DNA of 6,881 bases from Treponema sp. UBA2869. GTDB lineage: Bacteria > Spirochaetota > Spirochaetia > Treponematales > Treponemataceae. The stretch covers positions 21,778 to 28,658 of the forward strand of contig DEEV01000099.1 in the NCBI GenBank assembly GCA_002350445.1, given 5' to 3'. Below the pieces are notes generated by a model. It saw only the letters and a list, made by a program, of their open reading frames with translations. It ran no database searches and was not told where the DNA came from. The translations under genes and the position numbers were made by a program. The stretch's first letter is position 1. Each line of letters opens with the position of its first letter. Of the stretch, positions 1 through 6,881 are shown piece after piece.

Positions 1-1248
1 GCCTTCATCAATATTCTGAACAACAGATTTATAATCGCCCTTATTGTAAAAAAACGCGGCATTTATAAATTTTGCCGATTTATCAGGATTCTGAATTTTG
101 CTGAACCTTGCAGGAATTTCATTCCATTTTTCAAGCGCATAAGAGCATTCCAAAAGAGCCGCATAGTAAGAATCACTCAAAGATTTTGGAACACGCTGCT
201 GTACAGAAAGAAGGCTTTTTTCGGCATCTTCTATGTTATTTTTTGTAATTACAGAAATTTTTGTTTCGTAAATAAGACGAATTAAATTTGCAGAATCTGC
301 ATGAGAAAAATACTCAAGTGATTTTACATAATTTTTTTTATTATATTCATCAATACCTAGTCTTAACCAGAATTCATTTACAAAATCTGGAAAATCAGCA
401 AAAACAACTGCGGACTTTTCAAAAATATCGCCGGGATTCGCATTAACTTTTTTTTCGTCAGTTAAAATAAAAGCCTTTTTAAGTGCAGGAACAGCAAGAT
501 TTTTATCTCCAAATTCTATAACACGGCAATAATAATCGTATGCCAGCTGATATTTTTTTTCACCCTCGTAAGATTGTGCCGCATAAAATGTTAGAGCGGC
601 ATAAACTTCTGTAGAAAAAGCCTGTCTATCAAGTTTTGAATAAAACCTCTGTGCAGCAGAAAACTTGCCTGTTCTGTTATACGAAAGCATTAACTTTTGA
701 GCAATTTCATCGTATTCTGATTTAGAAAAATAGTTTCCATTTGAAGCACTCTGCTCAAATAAAGGCAAAGCAGAAACATAATCTTCCTTTGCAAAATAGA
801 TTTTTGCAGCATAAAAAACAGCTTTATTATAAAGTGACTGATTACCATCAGTTTTAGAATTACGGCAGGAATTATAAAAGTGAACAAGAGCCTTGTCGTT
901 ATTACCGCTGCCATACTCCGCCATTGCAAATAAAAATTCAAAGCGGGTTTTGTCAATTACTTCGGAATATGATTTTTCCAGCCTTTTAAGCACCGATTTT
1001 GCTTCGGTATTCTGCTTAATATTTATAAGAGCTTCAGCCTTAAGCATAAGGGCATCTGCAAGGTAAACTGATTTTGGATAGTATTTTTGAAGTAAACCGG
1101 TCTTTTCTATTACACCCGGGTAAAATTTTGATTCTGAAGAAATTTTAATTTCATCATACAGTGAATTTTCAGAAACCTGAAAATTTTCTGCATTTAATAG
1201 AAGCGTCGCAAAGGTAAGTAAAATCAGAATAAAAAAATGTCTTTTCAT
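1..1248 (-). CDS. Exported TPR-repeat protein, 3'-truncated by the window
   Basis: 416 codons are open from the ATG at 1248 to the window edge with no stop; the C-terminus lies outside. The start MKRHFFILILLTFATLLLNA is a clear Sec signal peptide. Behind it come helical repeats with the TPR pattern (small residue, Tyr, Ala, Phe/Tyr, Ala at the usual spacing): about 57-90, 100-132, 137-170, 179-212 and 216-250, and again near 360-376 and 389-416. TPR arrays bind other proteins, so this is probably a periplasmic scaffold or an assembly factor of the BamD/YbgF kind; the exact role is not deducible. The start lies 4 bases after the stop of the 456-residue protein and has no Shine-Dalgarno sequence, so translation is probably coupled to that gene. 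Codon use matches the neighbour, with no sign of transfer. Confidence 0.92.
   Translation of the reverse strand, partial: MKRHFFILILLTFATLLLNAENFQVSENSLYDEIKISSESKFYPGVIEKTGLLQKYYPKSVYLADALMLKAEALINIKQNTEAKSVLKRLEKSYSEVIDKTRFEFLFAMAEYGSGNNDKALVHFYNSCRNSKTDGNQSLYNKAVFYAAKIYFAKEDYVSALPLFEQSASNGNYFSKSEYDEIAQKLMLSYNRTGKFSAAQRFYSKLDRQAFSTEVYAALTFYAAQSYEGEKKYQLAYDYYCRVIEFGDKNLAVPALKKAFILTDEKKVNANPGDIFEKSAVVFADFPDFVNEFWLRLGIDEYNKKNYVKSLEYFSHADSANLIRLIYETKISVITKNNIEDAEKSLLSVQQRVPKSLSDSYYAALLECSYALEKWNEIPARFSKIQNPDKSAKFINAAFFYNKGDYKSVVQNIDEG
499..840 (-). repeat. Best-formed TPR repeat block
   Basis: Residues 137-250 hold three consecutive roughly 34-40 residue helix-turn-helix units: FYAAKIYFAKEDYVSALPLF, KLMLSYNRTGKFSAAQRFY and FYAAQSYEGEKKYQLAYDYY. 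The consensus Tyr-11, Ala-20 and aromatic-24 positions are recognisable in each. The repeats are protein-level only; the DNA is not repetitive. Confidence 0.75.
1189..1248 (-). other. Sec signal peptide of the TPR protein
   Basis: Residues 1-20: basic MKRH, a 14-residue hydrophobic core, then LLNA before ENFQ. Cleavage by signal peptidase I after Ala20 is likely. There is no cysteine nearby, so it is not a lipoprotein. Confidence 0.85.
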
Positions 1249-1252
1249 AGTT

Positions 1253-2623
1253 TTAATTCAGGGATTCAGGATAAAAACGGTCAGAAGCTTTTACTCTTGT
1301 CAGATAAATATAATCCTCTGAATAAACCTTACAAAATTCTTCCAGAGAAATTTCTCTTCCATCTTTAAATACTACACACGCAAAACTTCCGTCGTCCTTA
1401 AAATATGGAAAAAGAACCAGACACTGATTAAAAACTTTTACTTCTGGTGTTACAGTTCGGTCTGTTTCCCGTAATGCAGCAAAATAAAAACTGCCCGGCT
1501 CTGTAGAAGCAAGTACATACAAAACAGCTTTAAGGTTTGGAATTACATACCCGGAATTCTCTATAAATGTAACCGTATTAGAAACGCCTTTTTCGGTTAT
1601 GCTCGAAGCAAATGGATTTATTGTAACATCAACGCCAGACTGATTAGGTTTATACGTTGTACCCGAATACACAGAGATAACACCAGATGCAAGATTTCGA
1701 ATCCAGTCAAGCGCAAAAAACAGGTTAAACTCTCTGGACATTGTTCCAAGATGGCCGTTTTCCTTCACTTCAACAGTTGTTGCAAGGAGCGGAAGACGTT
1801 TTAAGCGTCCATTAGAAACAGGCTCTACAAGTCCGTCTGCAATCCATTTTAAAAATCCCCAGGAAGAAAGCATAAGCTTGTTTTTTTCAATTTCTTCAGC
1901 AGGAATTTCTTTTCCAGAAAATATATCTACAAGATTATTATCCTCATCGTAAACCGCATTGCTCAGATATTTGATTTTTGAAAGCTTTGAGCGGATTACA
2001 TTCACCATCTGTCGGACATTTATATACTTATCTTTGTCTGCAAGAACATAATTCCAGGGAAGTTTTCCCTTTGTGTAATTCATAATATCTTCAAAAGATG
2101 CTGAATAAAATTTTTCAAAAGGAATTCCTGTAGGAACCCCGCGAGCCGCATAATTATTAAAAATCACAAGGTCAGAAACAGCTGTTTTTGAATTTGATGA
2201 CGGACTGAACTGAACATAAACCTCGCTGTTTTTTAGGAAATAATAGCGTATTCTAAGAGGTTTTCCATTTGATTTATCGCGTACTAAAACCCAGCTTCCG
2301 GGTGCATCGCCAGGATAAACATCCTGTGAATCTGTATAGGAATATTTGTCTGTTACAACATTTACCTGAATAACTGCATGCGGAGATACAAAAATATTAA
2401 AGGTAGATTCGCTTTCTTCCATGCGAACCTGAAATTCTTCACCGGTATTTCCAAAATAAGTTTCTGCAGGCTTTCCGCGGACAGTTTCCAACGAAGCTTC
2501 AAACCACTCTTCCTGAAGTTTACTACGAATTTCTGATGAGTCTGGAATGCCCAGAGAATTAAATGCAGCAAAAAGCGGTGAAATAAAAATCAAACATGCT
2601 GTTAATAAAATTAGCCTTTTCAT
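1253..2623 (-). CDS. Exported protein of unknown function, 456 residues
   Basis: I do not recognise the family and assign no function. The N-terminus MKRLILLTACLIFISPLFAA is a typical Sec signal peptide (basic start, hydrophobic core, Ala-rich end). Residues 60-150 look beta-rich (short alternating hydrophobic strands, Gly/Pro turns), residues 175-265 look mainly helical, and the rest is mixed, ending in YLTRVKASDRFYPESLN. There is no other transmembrane stretch, and cysteines are few (10, 401, 416, 431). The ATG at 2623 is preferred over an in-frame GTG at 2653: it puts the signal peptide at the N-terminus, and the GTG lies inside a hairpin stem. The only upstream ribosome-site candidate is AAAGG at 2640-2636, 12 bases from the ATG, so initiation may be weak. 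The TPR gene follows after 4 bases, implying a shared role in the periplasm or at the outer membrane. It could be a lineage-restricted spirochaetal protein; that is inference. Confidence 0.92.
   Translation of the reverse strand: MKRLILLTACLIFISPLFAAFNSLGIPDSSEIRSKLQEEWFEASLETVRGKPAETYFGNTGEEFQVRMEESESTFNIFVSPHAVIQVNVVTDKYSYTDSQDVYPGDAPGSWVLVRDKSNGKPLRIRYYFLKNSEVYVQFSPSSNSKTAVSDLVIFNNYAARGVPTGIPFEKFYSASFEDIMNYTKGKLPWNYVLADKDKYINVRQMVNVIRSKLSKIKYLSNAVYDEDNNLVDIFSGKEIPAEEIEKNKLMLSSWGFLKWIADGLVEPVSNGRLKRLPLLATTVEVKENGHLGTMSREFNLFFALDWIRNLASGVISVYSGTTYKPNQSGVDVTINPFASSITEKGVSNTVTFIENSGYVIPNLKAVLYVLASTEPGSFYFAALRETDRTVTPEVKVFNQCLVLFPYFKDDGSFACVVFKDGREISLEEFCKVYSEDYIYLTRVKASDRFYPESLN
2567..2623 (-). 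other. Sec signal peptide of the 456-residue exported protein
   Basis: Residues 1-19: MKR, then a hydrophobic core, ending PLFA before AFNS. Cleavage is likely after Ala19 or Ala20 (signal peptidase I). A lipobox-like LTAC at residues 7-10 is present but too close to the N-terminus to leave a proper hydrophobic core, so a lipoprotein is less likely. Confidence 0.8.
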
Positions 2624-2651
2624 ATTCAAATTAAACCTTTGATATTCAGGC

Positions 2652-2681
2652 ACTTCTAAAATGCATTACGCATTTAGAAGT
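2652..2681. other. Intercistronic hairpin without U-tract
   Basis: An inverted repeat of 12 bp with one bulged A (2661) and a 5-base loop (2665-2669) sits in the 91-base gap (2624-2714) between the giant activase and the exported-protein gene. In the transcribed (minus) sense the arms are ACTTCTAAA-TGC and GCA-TTTTAGAAGT. Neither strand has a run of T after the stem, so it is not a standard intrinsic terminator. It may be an RNA processing or stability element, or a weak terminator. I see no convincing -35/-10 promoter in the rest of the gap. Confidence 0.6.
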
Positions 2682-2714
2682 ACACTTAATTAAAACCACA
2701 GCATAAACTGAAAG

Positions 2715-5700
2715 TTACGCTTCCTGCGCAGGATCTGTATCCGTTGCACCTTCTGCAAGCCTTATTTCCGGATGAACTTTTTTTCCGTCCGGCATAAGAA
2801 TCATTCCGTCGGCCTGTTCATCAGGATGTTTTCCAACCGGAGCATTTGAAAGCAAAAGCTTAAGCATGTTCAACTGATTTACTTCTGAGCTGCCCGGGTC
2901 ATAATCGATTGCAGAAATATTTGCAGTCGGGAAGCGGCGGCGAAGTTCTTTAATCATCCCCTTTCCAGTAACGTGGTTAGGAAGACAAGCAAACGGCTGA
3001 ACACACGCAATACTTGGAGCACCCTCGTGAATAAGTTCTACCATTTCGGCAGTTAAGAACCAGCCTTCGCCTGTAATATTTCCAAGCTGAACAATGTCAT
3101 CAACACCTTTCATCATTGTATAAATTGAATTTGGTGCTTCAAAGCGACGGCTCTTGCGCAGATATTTCTTCATTTTGCGGCGGTATAAATCAAGTCCCCA
3201 TACAAGAAGACGGGCATTTCGTTCTGTCTTTTTAGGGAATGCCAGCTGCTTGTGGCGGAAAATTCCTGTTGCAAATGTGTAGAAGAAGAAATCCAGTAAA
3301 TCAGGCATTACACATTCTGCGCCTTCGCGTTCAATAGTTTCTACAATCTGATTGTTTGCAGTTGGATGGAATTTTACAAGAATTTCACCTACAACACCGA
3401 CTCTAGGCTTTTTAATTGCCTTAAGAGGAAGATTATCAAAATCGCGGATTATATTACGCAAAAGTTTATTAAACTTTGGAATTGAAACATGCTTTTCAAA
3501 TGTATGCTCAGCAATTGAATTCCATTTTTCGTAAAGCTGATTTGCACTACCCTGTACAGCTTCATACGGGCGAGTACGGTAAAGAACACGCATAAATACA
3601 TCACCAACAACCAGAGACTTTACAAGATTGTCTACCAGTTTTGGAGTAAGCTTAAAGCCCGGATTTTTTTCAAAACCCTGTGCCGAAAGTGAAAGAACAG
3701 GAATATGCCCCCAGCCCGCATCGTTTAAAGCACGACGGATAAAGCCAATGTAGTTTGTAGCGCGGCAGCCACCGCCCGTTTGAGTAATAATCAGGGCAAC
3801 TTTATCCAGATCATATTTTCCACTTTCCAAAGCAGAAATCATCTGACCTGCAACCAGTAAAGACGGGTAACAAGCATCATTATTTACATACTTAAGACCG
3901 GCTTCTATTGCTTTTGGATCTACAGCACCAAGAACTTCAAAATTATAACCGCCGCTGTTAAATGCTTTCTGCAAAAGTCGGAAATGAATTGGCGACATCT
4001 GAGGTCCAATAATTGTATAATCCTTTTTCATATCTTCAGTAAACACAACACGGTGATATGCAGAAGTATGAACCGGAATACGTTTTTTATTTCGACGACG
4101 TTCCTTTACAGCAGCAATAAGAGAACGAATACGAATTCGTACAGCACCAAGATTGCTTCCTTCGTCAATTTTAATCAGAGTATACATTCTGTTCTTTGCA
4201 CGAAGAATTTCATCGACCTGATCGGCAGTAACAGCATCAAGACCGCATCCAAATGAAGTGATTTGAACAAGTTCAAGATTTGCCATTTCGCTTACAAACT
4301 GAGCGGCACGATAAAGTCTGTTATGGTAAACCCACTGGTCAATAATGCGCAGAGGGCGTTCAATTTTACCAAGATGAGCTACAGAATCTTCTGTGAATAC
4401 AGCCATTCCAAGCCCATTTATAAGTTCTGGAATTCCGTGGTTTATTTCAGGGTCCAGGTGATATGGACGGCCAGCAAGTACAATTCCGCTTCCACCCTTT
4501 GTAATTATTTCTTCAAGAGCGTCTTCGCCTGCCTTGCGTACATCTTCGCGGAATTTTTCCTGCTCAGCCCACGCAGCTTCCACCGCTTTATGAATTTTTT
4601 CTTTTGTAAGAGCCGGGAATTTTGGAAGCAGTTCCTCGCAAAGTCTTACTTCGAGACGCGGCTTATCGTAAATTGGCAGGAACGGATTCATATACAAGAT
4701 AGAAGGATCCTGACGCAATGCATCAACATTATTTCTGAGAACTTCCGGATAACTTGTTACAATAGGACAGTTATAGTGATTTCCGGCTCCCGCATCTTCC
4801 TGATGTTCATAAGGCGCACAAGGGTAGAAAATAAATTTTACTCCCTGCTGCAAAAGACTTTCAACATGACCGTGGCTGATTTTTCCAGGATAGCAGACAG
4901 ATTCAGAAGGAATTGTTTCTAGTCCTTTTTCGTAAACCATTCGGCTTGAACGCTGACTTAACCTTACTCTAAAGCCAAGTTCGTTAAAGAACGTAAACCA
5001 CAACGGATAATTTTCGTACATATTAAGGACGCGAGGAATTCCAACATCGCCCATTGGAGCATCTTCCGGTTTTCGCGGAATGTAACTGAACAAGCGTTTA
5101 TACTTCCATGCAAAAAGGTTCGGAAGCGGACCTGCGTCGTCATCGTCAAGCATTGTTGCTTTTTTATTGCTTGCGTCAATTATATTACCTTCAATTTCAG
5201 CACCTTTTTCGCAGCGGTTACCGGTAATAAAGGTTCTCTTTACATCACCTGTTGTAAATGTATTGATTGTAAGCAGACAGTTATTCTGACATTTACCGCA
5301 ACGGCGAAGTTCAAGATCAACATGGAAATTTTCAAGCTCTTTAAGACCTGCTATTCCAGAACGAACATCGTGAACGGTTCCTTCCGGTTCACCAGGCTTT
5401 GGTTCCATTAAATCCTGCCACTGGTCGTAAGCAATAAGGGCAGAACCGTAAGCCCCCATAAGACCTGCAACATCCGGGCGGTAAACCTGAACGCCGGCAA
5501 TTTTTTCAAAAGCACGAAGGATTGCATCATTAAAGAAAGTTCCGCCCTGAACTACAACCTTTTCGCCAATATCAGAAGCTTTGCGAAGTTTAATTACCTT
5601 AAACAAAGCATTTTTAATTACAGAATAAGAAAGTCCGGCAGCAATATCAGCAACAGAAGCACCTTCCTTTTGAGCCTGCTTAACACGGCTGTTCATAAAT

Positions 5701-6881
5701 ACTGTACAGCGGCTTCCAAGGTCTACAGGCTTCTGAGCCATAAGTGCAATTTTACCAAACTCTTTTACATCCATTCCCATTGTGTTTGCAAAATTATCAA
5801 GGAATGAGCCGCAGCCGGCAGAGCAGGCTTCGTTCAACTGAATGGAAACAATTGCGCCATCCTTCATACGAAGACACTTCATATCCTGTCCGCCAATATC
5901 CAGAAGGAATTCAACGCCAGGAACAAAGAAATTTGCTGCACGGAAATGAGTAATTGTTTCTACTTCACCGGCATCTACACCAAGAGCTGCCTTAAAAAGA
6001 GCCTCGCCGTAACCTGTAGAAACAGCACGACCAATATATACATCATCAGGAAGCTGTGAATATAAATCTTTAAGAACCTTTACAGCAAGTTCAACAGGAT
6101 TTCCCTGATTATGGGCATAAAAATCCCAGATAATACGACCGTCTTTATCGATAAGACAAGCCTTTGTTGTTGTTGAACCAGAGTCCAAACCAAGGAAAAC
6201 AGGTCCGTGAGTTTTTTTCAAATCTCCGCGCTTAGCCTTCTGTTCAGAATGGCGAACCTGGAATTCATCAAGTTCAGCCTGATTTTTAAAGAGCGGTTCA
6301 AGACGCTGAACTTCAGAAAGTTCTGCGCCAACAAGATTTTTTAGATTTTCGCGGAATTCTTTAATTGTCGGGAATTTAAATGAATTATCATCACCATTAA
6401 ACTTGCGTTCAGCTCCAAATGCACATCCGGAAGCTACAAAAAGCTGGCTGTCTTCAGGAACAATAATTTCATCATCTTTAAGTTTAAGTGTTTCAACAAA
6501 ACGTGCTCTAAGCTGATCCAAGAAGTGAAGCGGTCCGCCCAAAAAAGCAACATGACCGCGAATTGGCTTACCACATGCAAGCCCCGAAATTGTCTGTGAA
6601 ACAACAGCCTGGAAAATAGAAGCTGCAATATCCTCGCGGCGCGCACCTTCATTAATCAACGGCTGAATATCAGTTTTGGCAAATACACCGCAGCGGGCTG
6701 CGATAGTATAAAGCGACTGGTAATTTTTGGCATACTCATTAAGACCGGTTGCGTCCGTCTGAAGTAAGGACGCCATCTGGTCAATAAAAGAACCGGTACC
6801 ACCGGCGCAGATACCGTTCATCCGCTGGTCGACGCCTCCGGTGAAGTAGATGATCTTCGCGTCTTCGCCGCCGAGTTCGAT
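2715..6881 (-). CDS. Giant fused acyl-CoA dehydratase activase / 2-hydroxyacyl-CoA dehydratase-like protein, 5'-truncated by the window
   Basis: 1388 residues are visible (residue 1 = Ile at 6881-6879), ending in TAA at 2717-2715. The frame is open to the window edge, so the ATG at 6821 is internal: the 20 codons before it encode conserved family sequence (IELGGEDAKIIYF). Visible order: second half of an activator-type ASKHA ATPase (1-158); a complete second ASKHA unit (228-488) with DSGSTTTK and IGGQDMK; a four-Cys linker (528-557); a DUF2229-like first dehydratase-like module (613-897); a second such module (950-1345); a polar tail. In known relatives (HgdC type) such ATPases couple ATP hydrolysis to low-potential electron injection into an Fe-S partner protein. 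Here activator and putative acceptor are one cytoplasmic polypeptide, matching the COG1924-COG3580-COG3581 fusion known from anaerobes. Roughly 100-120 N-terminal residues are probably missing. The family call is firm; the substrate is unknown, and a role in 2-hydroxyacyl-CoA dehydration is not shown. Confidence 0.96.
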   Translation of the reverse strand: MELGGEDAKIIYFTGGVDQRMNGICAGGTGSFIDQMASLLQTDATGLNEYAKNYQSLYTIAARCGVFAKTDIQPLINEGARREDIAASIFQAVVSQTISGLACGKPIRGHVAFLGGPLHFLDQLRARFVETLKLKDDEIIVPEDSQLFVASGCAFGAERKFNGDDNSFKFPTIKEFRENLKNLVGAELSEVQRLEPLFKNQAELDEFQVRHSEQKAKRGDLKKTHGPVFLGLDSGSTTTKACLIDKDGRIIWDFYAHNQGNPVELAVKVLKDLYSQLPDDVYIGRAVSTGYGEALFKAALGVDAGEVETITHFRAANFFVPGVEFLLDIGGQDMKCLRMKDGAIVSIQLNEACSAGCGSFLDNFANTMGMDVKEFGKIALMAQKPVDLGSRCTVFMNSRVKQAQKEGASVADIAAGLSYSVIKNALFKVIKLRKASDIGEKVVVQGGTFFNDAILRAFEKIAGVQVYRPDVAGLMGAYGSALIAYDQWQDLMEPKPGEPEGTVHDVRSGIAGLKELENFHVDLELRRCGKCQNNCLLTINTFTTGDVKRTFITGNRCEKGAEIEGNIIDASNKKATMLDDDDAGPLPNLFAWKYKRLFSYIPRKPEDAPMGDVGIPRVLNMYENYPLWFTFFNELGFRVRLSQRSSRMVYEKGLETIPSESVCYPGKISHGHVESLLQQGVKFIFYPCAPYEHQEDAGAGNHYNCPIVTSYPEVLRNNVDALRQDPSILYMNPFLPIYDKPRLEVRLCEELLPKFPALTKEKIHKAVEAAWAEQEKFREDVRKAGEDALEEIITKGGSGIVLAGRPYHLDPEINHGIPELINGLGMAVFTEDSVAHLGKIERPLRIIDQWVYHNRLYRAAQFVSEMANLELVQITSFGCGLDAVTADQVDEILRAKNRMYTLIKIDEGSNLGAVRIRIRSLIAAVKERRRNKKRIPVHTSAYHRVVFTEDMKKDYTIIGPQMSPIHFRLLQKAFNSGGYNFEVLGAVDPKAIEAGLKYVNNDACYPSLLVAGQMISALESGKYDLDKVALIITQTGGGCRATNYIGFIRRALNDAGWGHIPVLSLSAQGFEKNPGFKLTPKLVDNLVKSLVVGDVFMRVLYRTRPYEAVQGSANQLYEKWNSIAEHTFEKHVSIPKFNKLLRNIIRDFDNLPLKAIKKPRVGVVGEILVKFHPTANNQIVETIEREGAECVMPDLLDFFFYTFATGIFRHKQLAFPKKTERNARLLVWGLDLYRRKMKKYLRKSRRFEAPNSIYTMMKGVDDIVQLGNITGEGWFLTAEMVELIHEGAPSIACVQPFACLPNHVTGKGMIKELRRRFPTANISAIDYDPGSSEVNQLNMLKLLLSNAPVGKHPDEQADGMILMPDGKKVHPEIRLAEGATDTDPAQEA
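2847..4034 (-). other. Second dehydratase-like module (COG3581-like region)
   Basis: Residues 950-1345 of the giant protein. Motif order parallels the first module: an IIGPQMSP strand start, NDACYP (Cys1004), TGGGCR (Cys1039), a GEILVKFHPTANN loop, then an EC (Cys1190) and ACVQPFACLPNHVTGKG (Cys1293, Cys1299). The shared order CYP, C, G-x-P-x-N, F-x-C-x-VT shows that the two modules are distant tandem copies. About 40 polar, acidic residues follow to the stop and look like a poorly conserved tail. Confidence 0.78.
4191..5045 (-). other. First dehydratase-like module (DUF2229 region)
   Basis: Residues 613-897 of the giant protein. It begins with a GIPRVLNMYENYPLWF strand-helix unit typical of the uncharacterised CoA-enzyme-activase domain DUF2229. 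Candidate cluster cysteines follow: SVCYPG (Cys663), FYPCAP (Cys688), YNCP (Cys705) and SFGCG (Cys879). A GRPYHLDPEINHG motif lies between the last two. The arrangement resembles the HgdB/FldB/BcrB-like fold that carries Fe-S clusters in 2-hydroxyacyl-CoA dehydratases. Cluster type is not deducible from sequence alone. Confidence 0.8.
5211..5300 (-). other. Four-cysteine metal-binding linker (CxxCxxxC ... C)
   Basis: Residues 528-557 of the giant protein: RRCGKCQNNCLL gives Cys528, Cys531 and Cys535, followed by GNRCEKG with Cys557. The spacing CxxC-x3-C-x21-C fits a zinc ribbon or an Fe-S site. It lies between the second activator ATPase and the first dehydratase-like module, where an electron relay or a structural zinc hinge would be placed. 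The sequence does not say which metal it binds. Confidence 0.75.
5418..6200 (-). other. Second ASKHA (BcrAD/BadFG-type) activator domain, complete
   Basis: Residues 228-488 of the giant protein. The phosphate-1 loop GLDSGSTTTK (231-240), the phosphate-2 region IGGQDMK (329-335), the cluster-cysteine motifs NEACSAGCGSF (Cys353, with an extra Cys357) and GSRCTVF (Cys392), and the adenosine-side motifs QGGTFFN (from 445) and MGAYGSAL (475-482) are all present. This copy therefore looks competent for ATP binding and for contributing two cysteines to a [4Fe-4S] cluster. With the first copy it could form an intramolecular version of the activator homodimer; that last point is inference. Confidence 0.93.
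6408..6881 (-). other. First ASKHA (BcrAD/BadFG-type) activator domain, C-terminal half only
   Basis: Residues 1-158 of the giant protein. GGEDAK (4-9) stands where relatives and the second copy have GGQDxK. NGICAGGTGSF (Cys25) and AARCGVF (Cys64) correspond to the two cysteines that in characterised activators such as HgdC bind a [4Fe-4S] cluster at the subunit interface. A GGPLHFL stretch and a GCAFGA end match the last strand and helix of the fold. The phosphate-1 loop of this copy lies outside the window, so its ATPase competence cannot be judged. Confidence 0.9.

Noticed and set aside
690..956. 88-codon minus-strand open frame
   Set aside because: It overlaps the TPR gene in another frame; the TPR frame continues through it with clear repeat motifs.
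2594..2605. LTAC lipobox in the 456-residue protein
   Set aside because: The Cys is residue 10, leaving too short a hydrophobic core for a lipoprotein signal; a signal peptidase I site near Ala19/20 is better.
2624..2653. GTG at 2653 as the start of the 456-residue protein
   Set aside because: It would add ten polar residues ahead of a good signal peptide, and it lies in a hairpin stem with no ribosome-binding site.
2652..2681. Intrinsic terminator
   Set aside because: The stem is AT-rich, with no run of T following it on either strand.
4263..4922. 219-codon open frame on the plus strand
   Set aside because: It lies wholly antisense to conserved dehydratase-like sequence. Its translation is rich in Phe, Ser, Arg, Ile and Asn with no recognisable motif, as expected of a shadow frame.
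6819..6821. ATG at 6821 as the true start of the giant activase
   Set aside because: The frame is open for 20 codons upstream and encodes the conserved GGEDAK region; the ATG falls in the middle of a fold.

Overview
The window is about 40% GC by eye. It carries three genes, all read from the minus strand, so transcription runs from high to low coordinates; two of the three run off the window. No tRNA, rRNA, CRISPR array, insertion sequence or integrase is visible. The gene style suggests a strictly anaerobic bacterium with a periplasm, most plausibly a gut or rumen treponeme (Spirochaetota). The grounds are the giant fused CoA-activase, the AT-leaning codon use and the pair of small Sec-exported proteins. 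That assignment is tentative, because no phylogenetic marker gene is present.

Layout in transcription order: (1) 6881-2715 holds 1388 visible residues of a giant fused protein of the 2-hydroxyacyl-CoA dehydratase activase superfamily. It has two activator-type ATPase halves, a four-cysteine linker, and two dehydratase-like modules that resemble each other. Its N-terminus lies beyond the window. (2) 2714-2624 is a 91-base gap with a 12-bp hairpin but no U-tract. (3) 2623-1253 is a 456-residue exported protein of unknown function. (4) After only 4 bases, 1248-1 holds the first 416 residues of an exported TPR-repeat protein whose C-terminus lies beyond the window.

The two exported proteins are almost certainly co-translated and probably act together at the cell envelope. 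The giant activase is cytoplasmic Fe-S/ATP chemistry; whether it shares a transcript with the other two is unclear. No separate dehydratase subunit, CoA-transferase or electron-transfer flavoprotein gene is visible, which fits a self-contained activator-plus-reductase polypeptide. The family is known from genomes, but its substrate has, as far as I know, not been established. That makes it the most interesting object here.
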